From Hyphomicrobiaceae bacterium (GTDB lineage: Bacteria > Pseudomonadota > Alphaproteobacteria > Rhizobiales > Hyphomicrobiaceae), in assembly GCA_022844225.1 (NCBI GenBank), contig JALHMC010000001.1, positions 124,001-188,000 of the forward strand: DNA of 64,000 nucleotides, written 5' to 3'. The translations under genes and the position numbers were made by a program. Below are positions 42,497 through 51,391 of the stretch, one piece after another (position 1 is the stretch's first letter; the number at the start of each line of letters is the position of its first letter). The notes under the pieces were generated by a model. That model had not been told where the DNA came from. It saw nothing but the letters and a program-made list of their open reading frames with translations, and searched no databases.

Positions 42497-43774
42497 ATGA
42501 ATGACGCCCCCGCCCGCAGCGATCGCGTAAGCGTCGAGAAGATACTCAAGCTCGACTCGTCCTCGCCGACGATGGCTGGCGACCGCAGGGTTCAGATCGC
42601 GGTTGGCGCGGCCGTGGTGCTGGTTCTGCTGGGCCTCTACTGGATGTTGTCCGGGACGCGGAGCACAGTTCGCTACGTGACCACACCCGCGACCACAGGA
42701 TCGCTGGTCGTGGTGGTGACTGCGACCGGTTCGGTGCAGCCGACCAACAAGGTCGACGTGTCGAGCGAGCTATCCGGCACCATCCGGAAGGTGCTCGTCG
42801 ACTACAATTCGGCGGTGACGGCCGGCCAGCCACTAGCAGAACTCGATACGGACAAGCTCGATGCGACGGTCGCCAGTTCGAGGGCCAAGCTGGTTGCAGC
42901 GCGAGCCAAGGTCGCAGATGCCGAGGCGACAGCCCTCGAAAAGCAGCGCGATCTCGTGCGCAAGAAGCTGCTTGCGGACAAACAAGTCACCTCGACGCAC
43001 GATCTGGACGTGGCGCAGGCGGCCTACGACCGGGCGGTAGCGGGCGTGGCGAGCGCACGCGCGGATGTGGGCGTGGCCGAAGCCGAACTGAAGCTCAACG
43101 AGACCAACCTAGCGAAGGCGTGCATCTGCTCGCCGATCAACGGCGTCGTCCTGAAGCGGAGCGCCGAGCCGGGGCAGACAGTCGCCTCGTCGCTGCAGGC
43201 GCCGGTGCTGTTCTCGATCGCGGAGAATCTGAAACAGATGGAGCTTCAAGTCGATGTCGACGAAGCCGACGTCGGCAAGGTGCGGCCTGGACTGTCGGCG
43301 ACGTTCGGCGTCGATGCGTTTCCCGACCGCCGATTTCCAGCCACCATTCGGGACGTTCGCTATGCCTCCGAGACGATCCAGGGTGTGGTGACCTACAAGG
43401 CCGTGCTGTCGATCGACAACTCGGAGCTGCTGCTGCGGCCCGGCATGACGGCGACGGCCGAGATCAAGGTGGAGGAAGTCGCAGACGCGCTGCTCGTTGC
43501 AAATGCAGCCCTGCGCTATGCCCCAGCAGACACGTCTGCGGGCGATCAGCGCAGCTTCCTGCAGCGTATCCTGCCGGGCCGCCCGCCGTTTCGTCAGGCT
43601 AGCCGCCCGGCCACCACGAGTGGAGAGCGCACCGTCTGGGTGCTCGAGAACGGCAAGCCTATCGCAGTTCCGCTGCGGACGGGCGCCACGGACGGCCGAA
43701 ACACGGAGGTGAAGGGCGGCGAGGTCAAAGCCGGGCAGGCGGTCATCATCGACCAGACGACAGTTAAGCGGTGA
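42497..43774 (+). CDS. Periplasmic adaptor subunit (MacA/HlyD family)
   Basis: A membrane-fusion protein of 425 residues with one N-terminal membrane anchor (VAVGAAVVLVLLGLYW-like, about residues 34-50), a lipoyl-like part (TATGSVQPTNKVDVSSELSG), a coiled-coil hairpin (about 125-190) and beta-barrel domains. GTG 42476 would add seven residues; neither start has a strong ribosome site. It overlaps the ATPase gene by 4 bases (GTGA), forming a MacAB-type set. The outer-membrane TolC-like partner is not in the window. It would export macrolides, peptides or lipids; the substrate is unknown. Confidence 0.88.
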   Translation: MNDAPARSDRVSVEKILKLDSSSPTMAGDRRVQIAVGAAVVLVLLGLYWMLSGTRSTVRYVTTPATTGSLVVVVTATGSVQPTNKVDVSSELSGTIRKVLVDYNSAVTAGQPLAELDTDKLDATVASSRAKLVAARAKVADAEATALEKQRDLVRKKLLADKQVTSTHDLDVAQAAYDRAVAGVASARADVGVAEAELKLNETNLAKACICSPINGVVLKRSAEPGQTVASSLQAPVLFSIAENLKQMELQVDVDEADVGKVRPGLSATFGVDAFPDRRFPATIRDVRYASETIQGVVTYKAVLSIDNSELLLRPGMTATAEIKVEEVADALLVANAALRYAPADTSAGDQRSFLQRILPGRPPFRQASRPATTSGERTVWVLENGKPIAVPLRTGATDGRNTEVKGGEVKAGQAVIIDQTTVKR

Positions 43775-44502
43775 GGCGGGAGACACACGTGCGTTCCGGG
43801 ACAGAGGCACCACTGATCGAGCTTCGTAACGTGGCCCGCCTCTATGGCAGCGGCGATGCGACAGTGCGTGCGCTGGCGGGCGTGGATCTCAGGATCGAGG
43901 AAGGTGAGTTCGTCGCAATCATGGGGCCGTCGGGCTCCGGAAAGTCGACGGCCATGAACGTGATCGGTTGCCTCGATACACCAACGTCGGGGGAGTATCT
44001 GTTTCAGGGTGTATCAGTCGGCGGCATGAGCCGCAATCAACGGGCGCTGATCCGGCGGCATCTGCTGGGCTTCGTGTTTCAGGGCTTCAACCTGCTGCCG
44101 CGGACCTCGGCGCTCGAGAATGTCGAGCTGCCGTTGATCTATCGAGGAATGCCTGCGGAGGCGCGTCGAGAGCGAGCGATGACGGCGCTGGCCGTGGTCG
44201 GACTGAAAGGCCGCGAAGGGCACACATCGGCGGCGCTTTCCGGCGGCCAGCAGCAGCGCGTCGCAATCGCGAGGGCCATCGTCACCGACCCGCTCGTGCT
44301 TCTCGCCGACGAGCCAACTGGCAATCTCGACACACGGACCAGCCGGGAAATCATGGACATGGTGACGAGGCTCAACCGCGAGCGCGGCATCACGGTGGTG
44401 ATGGTGACCCACGAGAGCGATATCGCCGCCTACGCCCGGCGCGTGATCAGGTTCGTCGATGGCCGCATCGAAAGCGATACGCTCAACAAGAAGGCCGCGT
44501 GA
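43771..44502 (+). CDS. ABC transporter ATPase of a MacB-type exporter
   Basis: An ATPase of the LolD/MacB family, 243 residues. It has Walker A GPSGSGKS, the LolD/MacB-type [10 protein letters not shown], signature [14 protein letters not shown], Walker [13 protein letters not shown] and [12 protein letters not shown]. In E. coli MacB this domain is fused to the permease; here they are separate genes. It starts with GTG overlapping the adaptor gene stop by 4 bases and ends in a TGATG one-base overlap with the permease. The three genes are very likely translationally coupled. Confidence 0.92.
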   Translation: MRRETHVRSGTEAPLIELRNVARLYGSGDATVRALAGVDLRIEEGEFVAIMGPSGSGKSTAMNVIGCLDTPTSGEYLFQGVSVGGMSRNQRALIRRHLLGFVFQGFNLLPRTSALENVELPLIYRGMPAEARRERAMTALAVVGLKGREGHTSAALSGGQQQRVAIARAIVTDPLVLLADEPTGNLDTRTSREIMDMVTRLNRERGITVVMVTHESDIAAYARRVIRFVDGRIESDTLNKKAA

Positions 44503-45707
44503 TGCTGCTCGAGGCCATCAGGCTCGCGTTGAGATCGATCCGCCGGAATGCCATGCGGACGTTTCTGACGGTGCTCGGCATCGTCATCGGCGTCGGCGCC
44601 GTAATTGCGATGGTCACGATCGGCAACGGCACCACCGCCAAGGTTACCGCCGAAATGGCCCGCCTCGGGTCGAACATGCTGTTCGTCAGCCCTGGGCAGT
44701 GGGGTCCCGGGCGGGCGAGCTCGGACGCCAAGGCTCTCACAATCCGAGACGTCGAGGCGATCCGCCAGGAACTGCGCGGCGTGAAGGCCGTCGCGCCGAC
44801 CGCGCAAAAGTCGCAGACGGTCGTGCGCGGCGCCGAGAGCCGGGTGACCACGGTGACGGGGACCGACAACGCCTATCTCGTGACACAAGACTGGGCGCTG
44901 CAATCGGGCCGCCCGTTCTTCGAAAGCGAAGTGCGCGGCGGACGCGCTGTCTGCATCATCGGGCAGACGGTGCGCGACAAGCTATTCGGGCTCGAGGACG
45001 CGATCGGGCACGCCCTCCGGCTAGGCAACGTCTCCTGCGAGGTGATCGGCGTGCTAGTGGCAAAGGGGCAGTCGAGCTTCGGCACCGATCAGGATGACAC
45101 GGTGTTGATGCCGCTGCGCGCTTTCCACCGACGCCTGGCGGGCAATACCGAGATCCGCCGGATCATGGTTTCGGCGGCGGACGGAACCGACACGGCAAAG
45201 GTGCAGGGCGATCTCGAATGGCTGCTGCGCGAGCGGCGCGGCATCGGCCCCGGCAAGGAGGACGATTTCACCGTCCGTGACATGACTCAGATCGCACAAG
45301 CGCAGGCCGGAACCACGGCCATGCTAACGGGCTTGCTCGCGGCGGTTGCGGCGGTGAGCCTACTGGTGGGCGGCATCGGCATCATGAACATCATGCTGGT
45401 GTCCGTGACCGAGCGCACGCGCGAGATCGGCATTCGACTTGCCATTGGCGCGTTGGAGCGGCAGGTGCTGTCGCAGTTCCTCGTGGAAGCGGTCGTGTTA
45501 TCGCTGCTCGGCGGGCTGGTCGGCATCGTGCTGGGGCTCGGACTTGCCGGTATCGCGACCCGGGCGCTCGAGGTGCCTTTCGTCGTCGATCCGGTGATCG
45601 TCCTGGTGGCGTTCCTCTTCTCTGCGATCGTTGGTGTGGTGTTCGGCTATTTCCCGGCTCGTCGCGCGGCCCGGCTCGACCCTATCGAGGCGCTGCGGCA
45701 CGAATAG
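44502..45707 (+). CDS. FtsX-like permease of a MacB-type exporter
   Basis: A 401-residue permease with one N-terminal helix, a large periplasmic MacB-PCD domain and three C-terminal helices. It has LRSIRRNAMRTFLTVLGIVI, then MLTGLLAAVAAVSLLVGGIG with MLVSVTERTREIG, and a final YFPARRAARLDPIEALRHE. ATG 44502 shares one base with the ATPase stop. A longer frame running upstream inside the ATPase gene is a shadow. It works with the adaptor and ATPase as a mechanotransmission-type exporter. Confidence 0.92.
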   Translation: MLLEAIRLALRSIRRNAMRTFLTVLGIVIGVGAVIAMVTIGNGTTAKVTAEMARLGSNMLFVSPGQWGPGRASSDAKALTIRDVEAIRQELRGVKAVAPTAQKSQTVVRGAESRVTTVTGTDNAYLVTQDWALQSGRPFFESEVRGGRAVCIIGQTVRDKLFGLEDAIGHALRLGNVSCEVIGVLVAKGQSSFGTDQDDTVLMPLRAFHRRLAGNTEIRRIMVSAADGTDTAKVQGDLEWLLRERRGIGPGKEDDFTVRDMTQIAQAQAGTTAMLTGLLAAVAAVSLLVGGIGIMNIMLVSVTERTREIGIRLAIGALERQVLSQFLVEAVVLSLLGGLVGIVLGLGLAGIATRALEVPFVVDPVIVLVAFLFSAIVGVVFGYFPARRAARLDPIEALRHE

Positions 45708-45758
45708 TCGGTGGCGGCGGCGTCGCACCGGGCCTCGTGTTGCACTATATCTAGCGGC

Positions 45759-46661
45759 ATGAACGGCGCATCGGAGTTACCCGCAGAACGATCCTCGACC
45801 GGCGTCACAACACGCCCCATCGCTGTCGTGACGGGCGGCTCGGAAGGTATCGGCCTCGCCATCGCGCATCTGTTGGCAGAGCGCGGCAACGATCTGCTCC
45901 TCGTCGCGCGCCGGGCAGACGCGCTCGAGCAGGCGGCAGCCGCCATCAGATCTGAGAACAGCGTCGAGGTTATGGCGCTTGCACTGGATTTGACTCGATC
46001 AGACAGCCTTGAACTGCTTGACGCCGAGTTGGCCCGGCTTGGCCGGCATCCTCACATCCTGGTCAACAACGCCGCAATCGGCCATTCAGGACACTTCTCG
46101 GAGGCGAACCCGGCGCAATTGGATCGGCTGGTCGCGCTGAACGTCATGGCTCCAGGACGCCTGATGCGCCACGTGCTACCCGGAATGCGCGCGCGTCGCG
46201 GTGGCGGCATCATCAACATCGCTTCGCTTGGAGGCTATGTGCCCGGCCCCTATCAGGCCGCCTACTACGCGAGCAAAGCCTACCTCATCTCACTCAGCGA
46301 GGCTCTGGCGGCCGAGGTCAAGGCCGATGGGGTGAGAGTAACCGTGGTCGCGCCCGGTTCAGTCGAGACACGTTTCCATGCCAAGATGGCCGCGGAGCGA
46401 GCCTTTTACCGGATCCTGCTGCCAACCTCGTCTGCGGCTAGCATTGCGCGTTGGGCAGTCCGCGGTTTCGAGCTTGGTTTGCGAACCGTCGTTCCCGGAT
46501 TCTTCAACCTTGTTTGTGCTGTCGCTTTGCGGTTGTCGCCACATGTCGTACTCGTTCCGATCATGGCTTGGCTGCTGAATCCGCGCCGGCCAGCCGACAG
46601 GGGAGCCGAACACCATGCTCGAGACGCGTCTGCAGGAGACGTCGACCGGGTTGACCGATGA
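45759..46661 (+). CDS. Short-chain dehydrogenase/reductase (SDR)
   Basis: A Rossmann-fold NAD(P) oxidoreductase, 300 residues. It has TGGSEGIGLAIAHLL (cofactor binding), NNAAIGHSG, the catalytic serine near IINIASLGG and the YxxxK in YYASKAY. Residues past about 235 include a hydrophobic C-terminal stretch (about 245-270), resembling membrane-attached SDRs of the DltE or hydroxysteroid dehydrogenase type. ATG 45759 is used; an earlier start is not conserved. Its last 47 bases overlap the next gene in another frame. Confidence 0.85.
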   Translation: MNGASELPAERSSTGVTTRPIAVVTGGSEGIGLAIAHLLAERGNDLLLVARRADALEQAAAAIRSENSVEVMALALDLTRSDSLELLDAELARLGRHPHILVNNAAIGHSGHFSEANPAQLDRLVALNVMAPGRLMRHVLPGMRARRGGGIINIASLGGYVPGPYQAAYYASKAYLISLSEALAAEVKADGVRVTVVAPGSVETRFHAKMAAERAFYRILLPTSSAASIARWAVRGFELGLRTVVPGFFNLVCAVALRLSPHVVLVPIMAWLLNPRRPADRGAEHHARDASAGDVDRVDR

Positions 46662-47385
46662 ACAGGTACCCGCAGCGCCGCGGCAGGAGAAGCTCCCGGT
46701 GCTTCTCGTGCTCCACCAGCACCATTCGAACCCGGGTCACGTCGGACAATGGTTTCGTCGCAACGGCTACGCAGTCGACATCCGACGCCATTTTCAGGGT
46801 GACCCCCTACCGCAGACCCTTGCTGCGCATTCGGGAGCGGTGATCTTCGGGGGACCGCAGAGCGCAAACGACAGCCTCGATTACATCCGCCGCGAGGTCG
46901 ACTGGATCGGGGTTTCGCTGAAAGAGTCCAAGCCCTTTCTCGGCATCTGCCTCGGCGCTCAGATGCTCGCGCACCATCTGGGTGGCCGGGTCGATCACTG
47001 CACGCGCGGCTCTGTCGAGGTGGGCTATCATCCCATTCGCGCGACACAAGCTGGTCACAAACTCGGCTTTCCGAGCCGCGTTTACCAATGGCATCGGGAA
47101 GGCTTCGAAATGCCTCGGGACGGCACCCTGCTCGCCACCAGCGATGGCTCTTACCCCAATCAGGCCTTTCAGTACGGCTCTGCTTTCGGGGTTCAGTTCC
47201 ATCCCGAGATCACGTTTCTACAGGTCAATCGTTGGTCGGGCTCGAACCCGATGCGCCTTCTCATGAGGGGCGCGCGGCCACGCCAGGAGCACATCGAGAC
47301 GCATCTCACCGACGCGCCGAAGGTGCACGCATGGCTGGATCGATTTCTCGGTGGGTGGGTGACGGGCGCACTGACTCGCACGTAG
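46615..47385 (+). CDS. Class I glutamine amidotransferase
   Basis: A 256-residue GATase1 domain protein, similar to GMP synthase glutaminase subunits but standing alone. It has the nucleophile elbow FLGICLGAQMLA (Cys near 112) and the His-Glu pair in GVQFHPEIT (near 195). ATG 46615 has GGGGAG 9 bases upstream. The first 47 bases lie inside the SDR gene. The acceptor substrate is unknown; such stand-alone proteins include gamma-glutamyl hydrolases and amidotransferase subunits. Confidence 0.88.
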   Translation: MLETRLQETSTGLTDEQVPAAPRQEKLPVLLVLHQHHSNPGHVGQWFRRNGYAVDIRRHFQGDPLPQTLAAHSGAVIFGGPQSANDSLDYIRREVDWIGVSLKESKPFLGICLGAQMLAHHLGGRVDHCTRGSVEVGYHPIRATQAGHKLGFPSRVYQWHREGFEMPRDGTLLATSDGSYPNQAFQYGSAFGVQFHPEITFLQVNRWSGSNPMRLLMRGARPRQEHIETHLTDAPKVHAWLDRFLGGWVTGALTRT

Positions 47386-47464
47386 CCGGCGATCAGCTCA
47401 ATATCCGAACAAACACGGTGCCGTTTGCACTTCCGCAACACCTTGCTGGTTAGATGGCTTTCAG

Positions 47465-47542
47465 CGCCGTGACCCTGGTGTCGCGTATCGGCGCACCGGT
47501 CACGGCGAGCCACGCGAGGAAAACCGAGAGGGTCGCGCGTGG
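47465..47542. terminator. Paired hairpins in a convergent intergenic region
   Basis: Two inverted repeats sit in the 200-base gap between two converging genes. The first is a 10-bp perfect stem (47465-47474 with 47498-47507). The second is a 7-bp perfect stem, CCACGCG/CGCGTGG (47510-47516 with 47536-47542). Neither has a T-run, so Rho-independent termination is only possible. Position between convergent genes supports a two-way transcription stop. Confidence 0.4.
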
Positions 47543-47585
47543 TTCGCCGTGCTATTCGGGCTTGTTCTGAGATCGTCTTGCCGGA

Positions 47586-48542
47586 TCAAGCACCCGCACC
47601 GATGACCTCGGCACCGAAGCGCTCGATACGATCAATCGCCTCGGTTACGGTTTCGCCCCCAAGCCGCAATGCGACGTGCCGCACCCCGGCTTCGGCCAAA
47701 GCGGCCCGGTCCGCGCGCATATCGGCAGATGTCCCGGTGAACATGCGGCGCGAAGACTTGTCCTGCGTCTCCTGCCGCGACCAGTCGAAGGGCCCCTGGA
47801 CGATTAGGCCCATGTCGATCGAGGCCGGATCGCGGTTGGCAGCCTCCGCCATTCGATGCAGCTTGCGGATACCAGCATTCAGGCGCTCCGGCGTATCCAT
47901 TGGCATCTGCTGATTATTGTTGCCGGGATACCAACCATCGCCCAGCTTGATCGTGCGGCGCATCGCGGCCGGACTTTCCCCTCCAACCCAGATCGGCGGG
48001 CCGCCAGGTTGCATCGGCTTCGGGGCGAAGATAACGTCCTCGAAATCGACGTGCCGCCCCTTGTAGGTCGGGCGTTCGGCCGTCCATAGCTCCTTGAATG
48101 CTTCGAGGTACTCGTCTGTCGCAGCTCCACGTTCCTTGAAAGGGGCACCGAGCAACTTGAATTCCTCTTCCATCCAACCGGATCCAACACCGAGGATCAG
48201 GCGGCCAGTGGATAGGACGTCGATGGTCGACAACGTCTTGGCGGTCTGAATGACGGGACGATGAGGAACGACCATGACGGACGTGAGTAACCTAATTCGC
48301 GTCGTACATCCCGCAATGAACGCCAGCGCGGCCAGTTGATCAAAGCAATGACCATGCTCCGAGGCCGACCAGACGCCACCTTGTGTGTAGGGATAGGCCG
48401 AACCGAGCTTTCCCGGCACGATGATGTGATCATTGACGGAGATGAAAGCGAAGCCGGCCCGCTCGGCTGCCTGGGCCACCGCCATGTAGGTGGCGCGACT
48501 GGTGTAAAGTCCGCGCGACAGCGTGCTGATGCCGAACTGCAT
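47586..48542 (-). CDS. LLM class F420-dependent-type oxidoreductase
   Basis: A luciferase-like monooxygenase of 318 residues. It shows VAQAAERAGFAFISVNDHII, TRIRLLTSVMVVPHRPVI, the LSTGRLILGVGSGWMEEEF block of the family and PPIWVGGESPAAMRRT. This is the group commonly labelled TIGR03619 F420-dependent, but the cofactor (F420 or FMN) cannot be told from the sequence. The gene stands alone, 118 bases after the GT2 gene on the same strand. It has no obvious relationship with the first LLM gene. Confidence 0.85.
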   Translation of the reverse strand: MQFGISTLSRGLYTSRATYMAVAQAAERAGFAFISVNDHIIVPGKLGSAYPYTQGGVWSASEHGHCFDQLAALAFIAGCTTRIRLLTSVMVVPHRPVIQTAKTLSTIDVLSTGRLILGVGSGWMEEEFKLLGAPFKERGAATDEYLEAFKELWTAERPTYKGRHVDFEDVIFAPKPMQPGGPPIWVGGESPAAMRRTIKLGDGWYPGNNNQQMPMDTPERLNAGIRKLHRMAEAANRDPASIDMGLIVQGPFDWSRQETQDKSSRRMFTGTSADMRADRAALAEAGVRHVALRLGGETVTEAIDRIERFGAEVIGAGA

Positions 48543-48660
48543 TTAATGCTCTCCTCCTGATCACCCGTCGTCGTTCGCGGGTTTCCCATCAAGAGCCTCA
48601 CCGATCGTGCGGCATGTGACAAGCGTTGCCCGATGCCATCGCAGGGTGCGCTCTGGAACG

Positions 48661-50244
48661 TCAAGTCGGGGGACGTCGAAGCCCGAAATCAGCCGCTGCA
48701 TGCACACGCCTTGGCATCACAGGCGGAGGAAGCTTCCGTCGCGCGGGTGCCGCGCTGCCGAGCCCATGGCGTGTCTTTTCCCAATGGAAAGGTCGCCGCG
48801 CCAAATCGAACAATGCTCGATACCCAGCGACCGAGATCAACAGCCAGTAGAGTGGCATCGCGAGGACGGATGGCAGGAGCCAGGCACGCCCCCGGCGCAG
48901 GACCGCGAACGCAGCGGCGAGCATCGGCGCGAGAATTCCGATAGCGAGATTGCCGAGCGCGACAATCCAGAGCCACCCACCGGGTCCGCTGAAGTCGATC
49001 CCGTCGAAGCCCCCTAAAAACCACGTCAAGGCCAGGGCGAGCGCGGCGATCGGATAAACCAGTACCGAGAGCAGAACACCGCCCATAACAATCTGAAGAC
49101 CGAGAAACTGCCATCCCCCCACCTCGCGGAAGAGTTGCCGAGGGTGGCGCATATGAACCAGCCACGTCTGGACCCAGCCCTTCAACCAGCGGGTGCGCTG
49201 TCCAAGCCAGATCCGGCCGCGGACAGGTGCTTCCTCCCAGGTCGTGGAAGCTATCGTCGCGGTCCGGTACCCCATGCGGGCAAGCCTGATTCCGAGGTCG
49301 GCGTCTTCGGTCACATTATAGGGGTCCCAGGCACCGACTGCACGGAGGACCGAGAGACGAAAGTGATTGGATGTTCCCCCAAGCGGGATCGGCAGACGCA
49401 GCCGTTCGAGCGCTGGGAGAAGTCCGTCAAAGAGTGCCGAGTACTCGAGCGCAAACTGGCGAGACCAGAAGGAATCCGCAGGATTGTAGACGTTCAAGCT
49501 GGCCTGCACGCAAGCGAGGTCCGCGTCAGCCGTCGCAAAGGCTCTTACGGCACGGCGAAGCTGATCTGGATCGGGGCGATCCTCGGCATCGAACACCACG
49601 ACGAGATCACTGTGGACCGAAGCAAGGGCATAGTTGCAGGCCTTTGGCTTGGTCTTCGGCCCGCCTTGCGGAACCATCACGATGCGCATGTTCGGCGGTA
49701 GGGTGAGGCGAGCTGCCGCCGTGATGGTGGCGGCATCTCGATCCTCGAGCACTAGTACGAGGTCGAGCCGATCTTGCGGATAGTCCAGGGCAGCCAATCC
49801 CTTTACGAGCCCCGGCAGAACATCGGGCTCATCGTACATGGGGACGAGCACGGTATAGCTCGGTAGCCGAGCATCGGGCACGCGCGGAATGGCTGGGGCC
49901 GTCCGGCTGGCGGGGCGTCTGAGAACCTCGATCGCCGCGATCAGGCGCACACCCGTAACGCCCAAGAATGGTAGCAATAAGAGTGCACCGAAGCCTCCCC
50001 AGGTGACGATGGGCTCCAGCACGACGCCAAAGCCAATGAGAAAGAAGACGGCGATCATCGTCGGCAGCAACCATCGGGGCGCTGGCCCACGAGCGGAGAG
50101 ATCAGGTCTCCACAGCAGCAAACCGCGGATGGCATGGGTCAGTGCCGGGTCGGCACTAACGCGTCGTCGTGGGCCTCTTGTCCCCGATAAAGTATGAGCA
50201 GAGAGTGGCCTCGCGCGGCCATCGCCAGCACGGCGTATTGACAT
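48661..50244 (-). CDS. Family 2 glycosyltransferase, cellulose-synthase-like (XagB type)
   Basis: A processive GT2 enzyme, 527 residues. Two helices near the N-terminus (about 50-110) precede the catalytic domain with LPSYTVLVPMYDEPDVL, VFDAEDRPDPDQLRRA, the TED acceptor motif (YNVTEDADLGIRL) and QRTRWLKGWVQTW (QxxRW). Three to four membrane helices follow. This layout suggests polysaccharide synthesis with export. ATG 50244 has a G-rich GGGGG site about 6 bases upstream. The gene is divergent from the solute-binding protein gene. The polymer made is unknown. Confidence 0.87.
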   Translation of the reverse strand: MSIRRAGDGRARPLSAHTLSGTRGPRRRVSADPALTHAIRGLLLWRPDLSARGPAPRWLLPTMIAVFFLIGFGVVLEPIVTWGGFGALLLLPFLGVTGVRLIAAIEVLRRPASRTAPAIPRVPDARLPSYTVLVPMYDEPDVLPGLVKGLAALDYPQDRLDLVLVLEDRDAATITAAARLTLPPNMRIVMVPQGGPKTKPKACNYALASVHSDLVVVFDAEDRPDPDQLRRAVRAFATADADLACVQASLNVYNPADSFWSRQFALEYSALFDGLLPALERLRLPIPLGGTSNHFRLSVLRAVGAWDPYNVTEDADLGIRLARMGYRTATIASTTWEEAPVRGRIWLGQRTRWLKGWVQTWLVHMRHPRQLFREVGGWQFLGLQIVMGGVLLSVLVYPIAALALALTWFLGGFDGIDFSGPGGWLWIVALGNLAIGILAPMLAAAFAVLRRGRAWLLPSVLAMPLYWLLISVAGYRALFDLARRPFHWEKTRHGLGSAAPARRKLPPPVMPRRVHAAADFGLRRPPT

Positions 50245-50370
50245 CGGCCGCCCCCCATGACAACCGGCTTGAGTAACGTAGCGTCTTACGCGCGGTCCCA
50301 CCGTCCCGCGGTGGTCTCGCCAACATCGAATGGGGTGCGCTTGCCGTCTCCAGACAATCGGTCTCCATCA

Positions 50371-51213
50371 ATGATGCCCCCGAGGCTAGATATCTTGGCC
50401 CGGAGCGCAAGCATCCTCTGGCTGATAAACCTTTGCCTGAGTATTATTTTTCCCGCACAAGTTGTAGCCCAGGTCGGAGCGCTCGCGGTCGCTGGCGATC
50501 AATCACGCCGCGTCGCGGTACGCTTCATGACGAGCAACGACTATCCGCCGTTCCATTACTACGACGAAGAAGGCGTCCTAACAGGCTTCAATGTGGACGT
50601 GGCTCGGGCGATTTGCCTCGAGTTGTCAGCAGCCTGCGATATCCAAGTGAGAGAATGGGGCGAATTGCTGCCGGCACTCCGACGCGGCGACACCGACGCC
50701 TTGATCGCCTCACATGCGATCACACCGGTGCTACTCAGGGAATTCGACGTCACCGACCGGTATTATTTCACACCTGCTCGGTTTGTCGGGCGCCGCGATA
50801 CCGCGACGCTGATGGCAACGCCCGAGGGGTTGACAGGCAAACGCATCGGCGTCGTCAAAGGCAGTGCGCACGAGGCCTACGCACGCACGTTCTTCGCGAA
50901 TAGCGCCATCATCCCGTTCGAGAGCGCGGAACTCGCGTGGGACGCAGTTCGGACCGGCGGCGACGTCGACGTGTCGTTCGGCGACGGCATTGCCCTGACG
51001 TTTTGGATCAACGGCACGCTGTCGCGCGGTTGCTGTGAATTGAAAGGAGGACCCTACTTCGAGCCCAAGTACTTCGGCGACGGCGTTGGCATTGTCTTGC
51101 CGAAGAAAGATCCGCAATTAAAGGCTCTGATCAATACCGCGCTGATGCGACTCCGGGCGACCGGACGCTACGAGGAACTCCTGCTGCGGTATTTTCCCAA
51201 TAAGATCTGGTGA
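50371..51213 (+). CDS. Amino-acid-type ABC solute-binding protein (SBP_bac_3)
   Basis: A periplasmic binding protein of 280 residues with a signal peptide (SILWLINLCLSIIFPAQVVA). It then shows FMTSNDYPPFHYYDEEGVLT, GFNVDVARAICLEL, the RRGDTDALIAS ligand-binding region and GVGIVLPKKDPQLKALIN. It would bind an amino acid or similar compound, but no permease or ATPase gene is nearby. The start (50371 or 50374) is not supported by a strong ribosome site. It lies divergent from the GT2 gene. Confidence 0.83.
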   Translation: MMPPRLDILARSASILWLINLCLSIIFPAQVVAQVGALAVAGDQSRRVAVRFMTSNDYPPFHYYDEEGVLTGFNVDVARAICLELSAACDIQVREWGELLPALRRGDTDALIASHAITPVLLREFDVTDRYYFTPARFVGRRDTATLMATPEGLTGKRIGVVKGSAHEAYARTFFANSAIIPFESAELAWDAVRTGGDVDVSFGDGIALTFWINGTLSRGCCELKGGPYFEPKYFGDGVGIVLPKKDPQLKALINTALMRLRATGRYEELLLRYFPNKIW

Positions 51214-51391
51214 CGCAACCGAGGCGAGTGTCCGGAGCCGAGAGCGCGGCACGCGATGGCGATTGCTGCTCTTCCCCGCATATAAGCGCACTGCGTGACT
51301 GCCCAACCGGCCGCCCCAATTCGCACCGCTTGCCCGACATCTGTGGCTCACCTATCACGGCAGATCGCCCCATTGGAGCAACCACCCCGCC

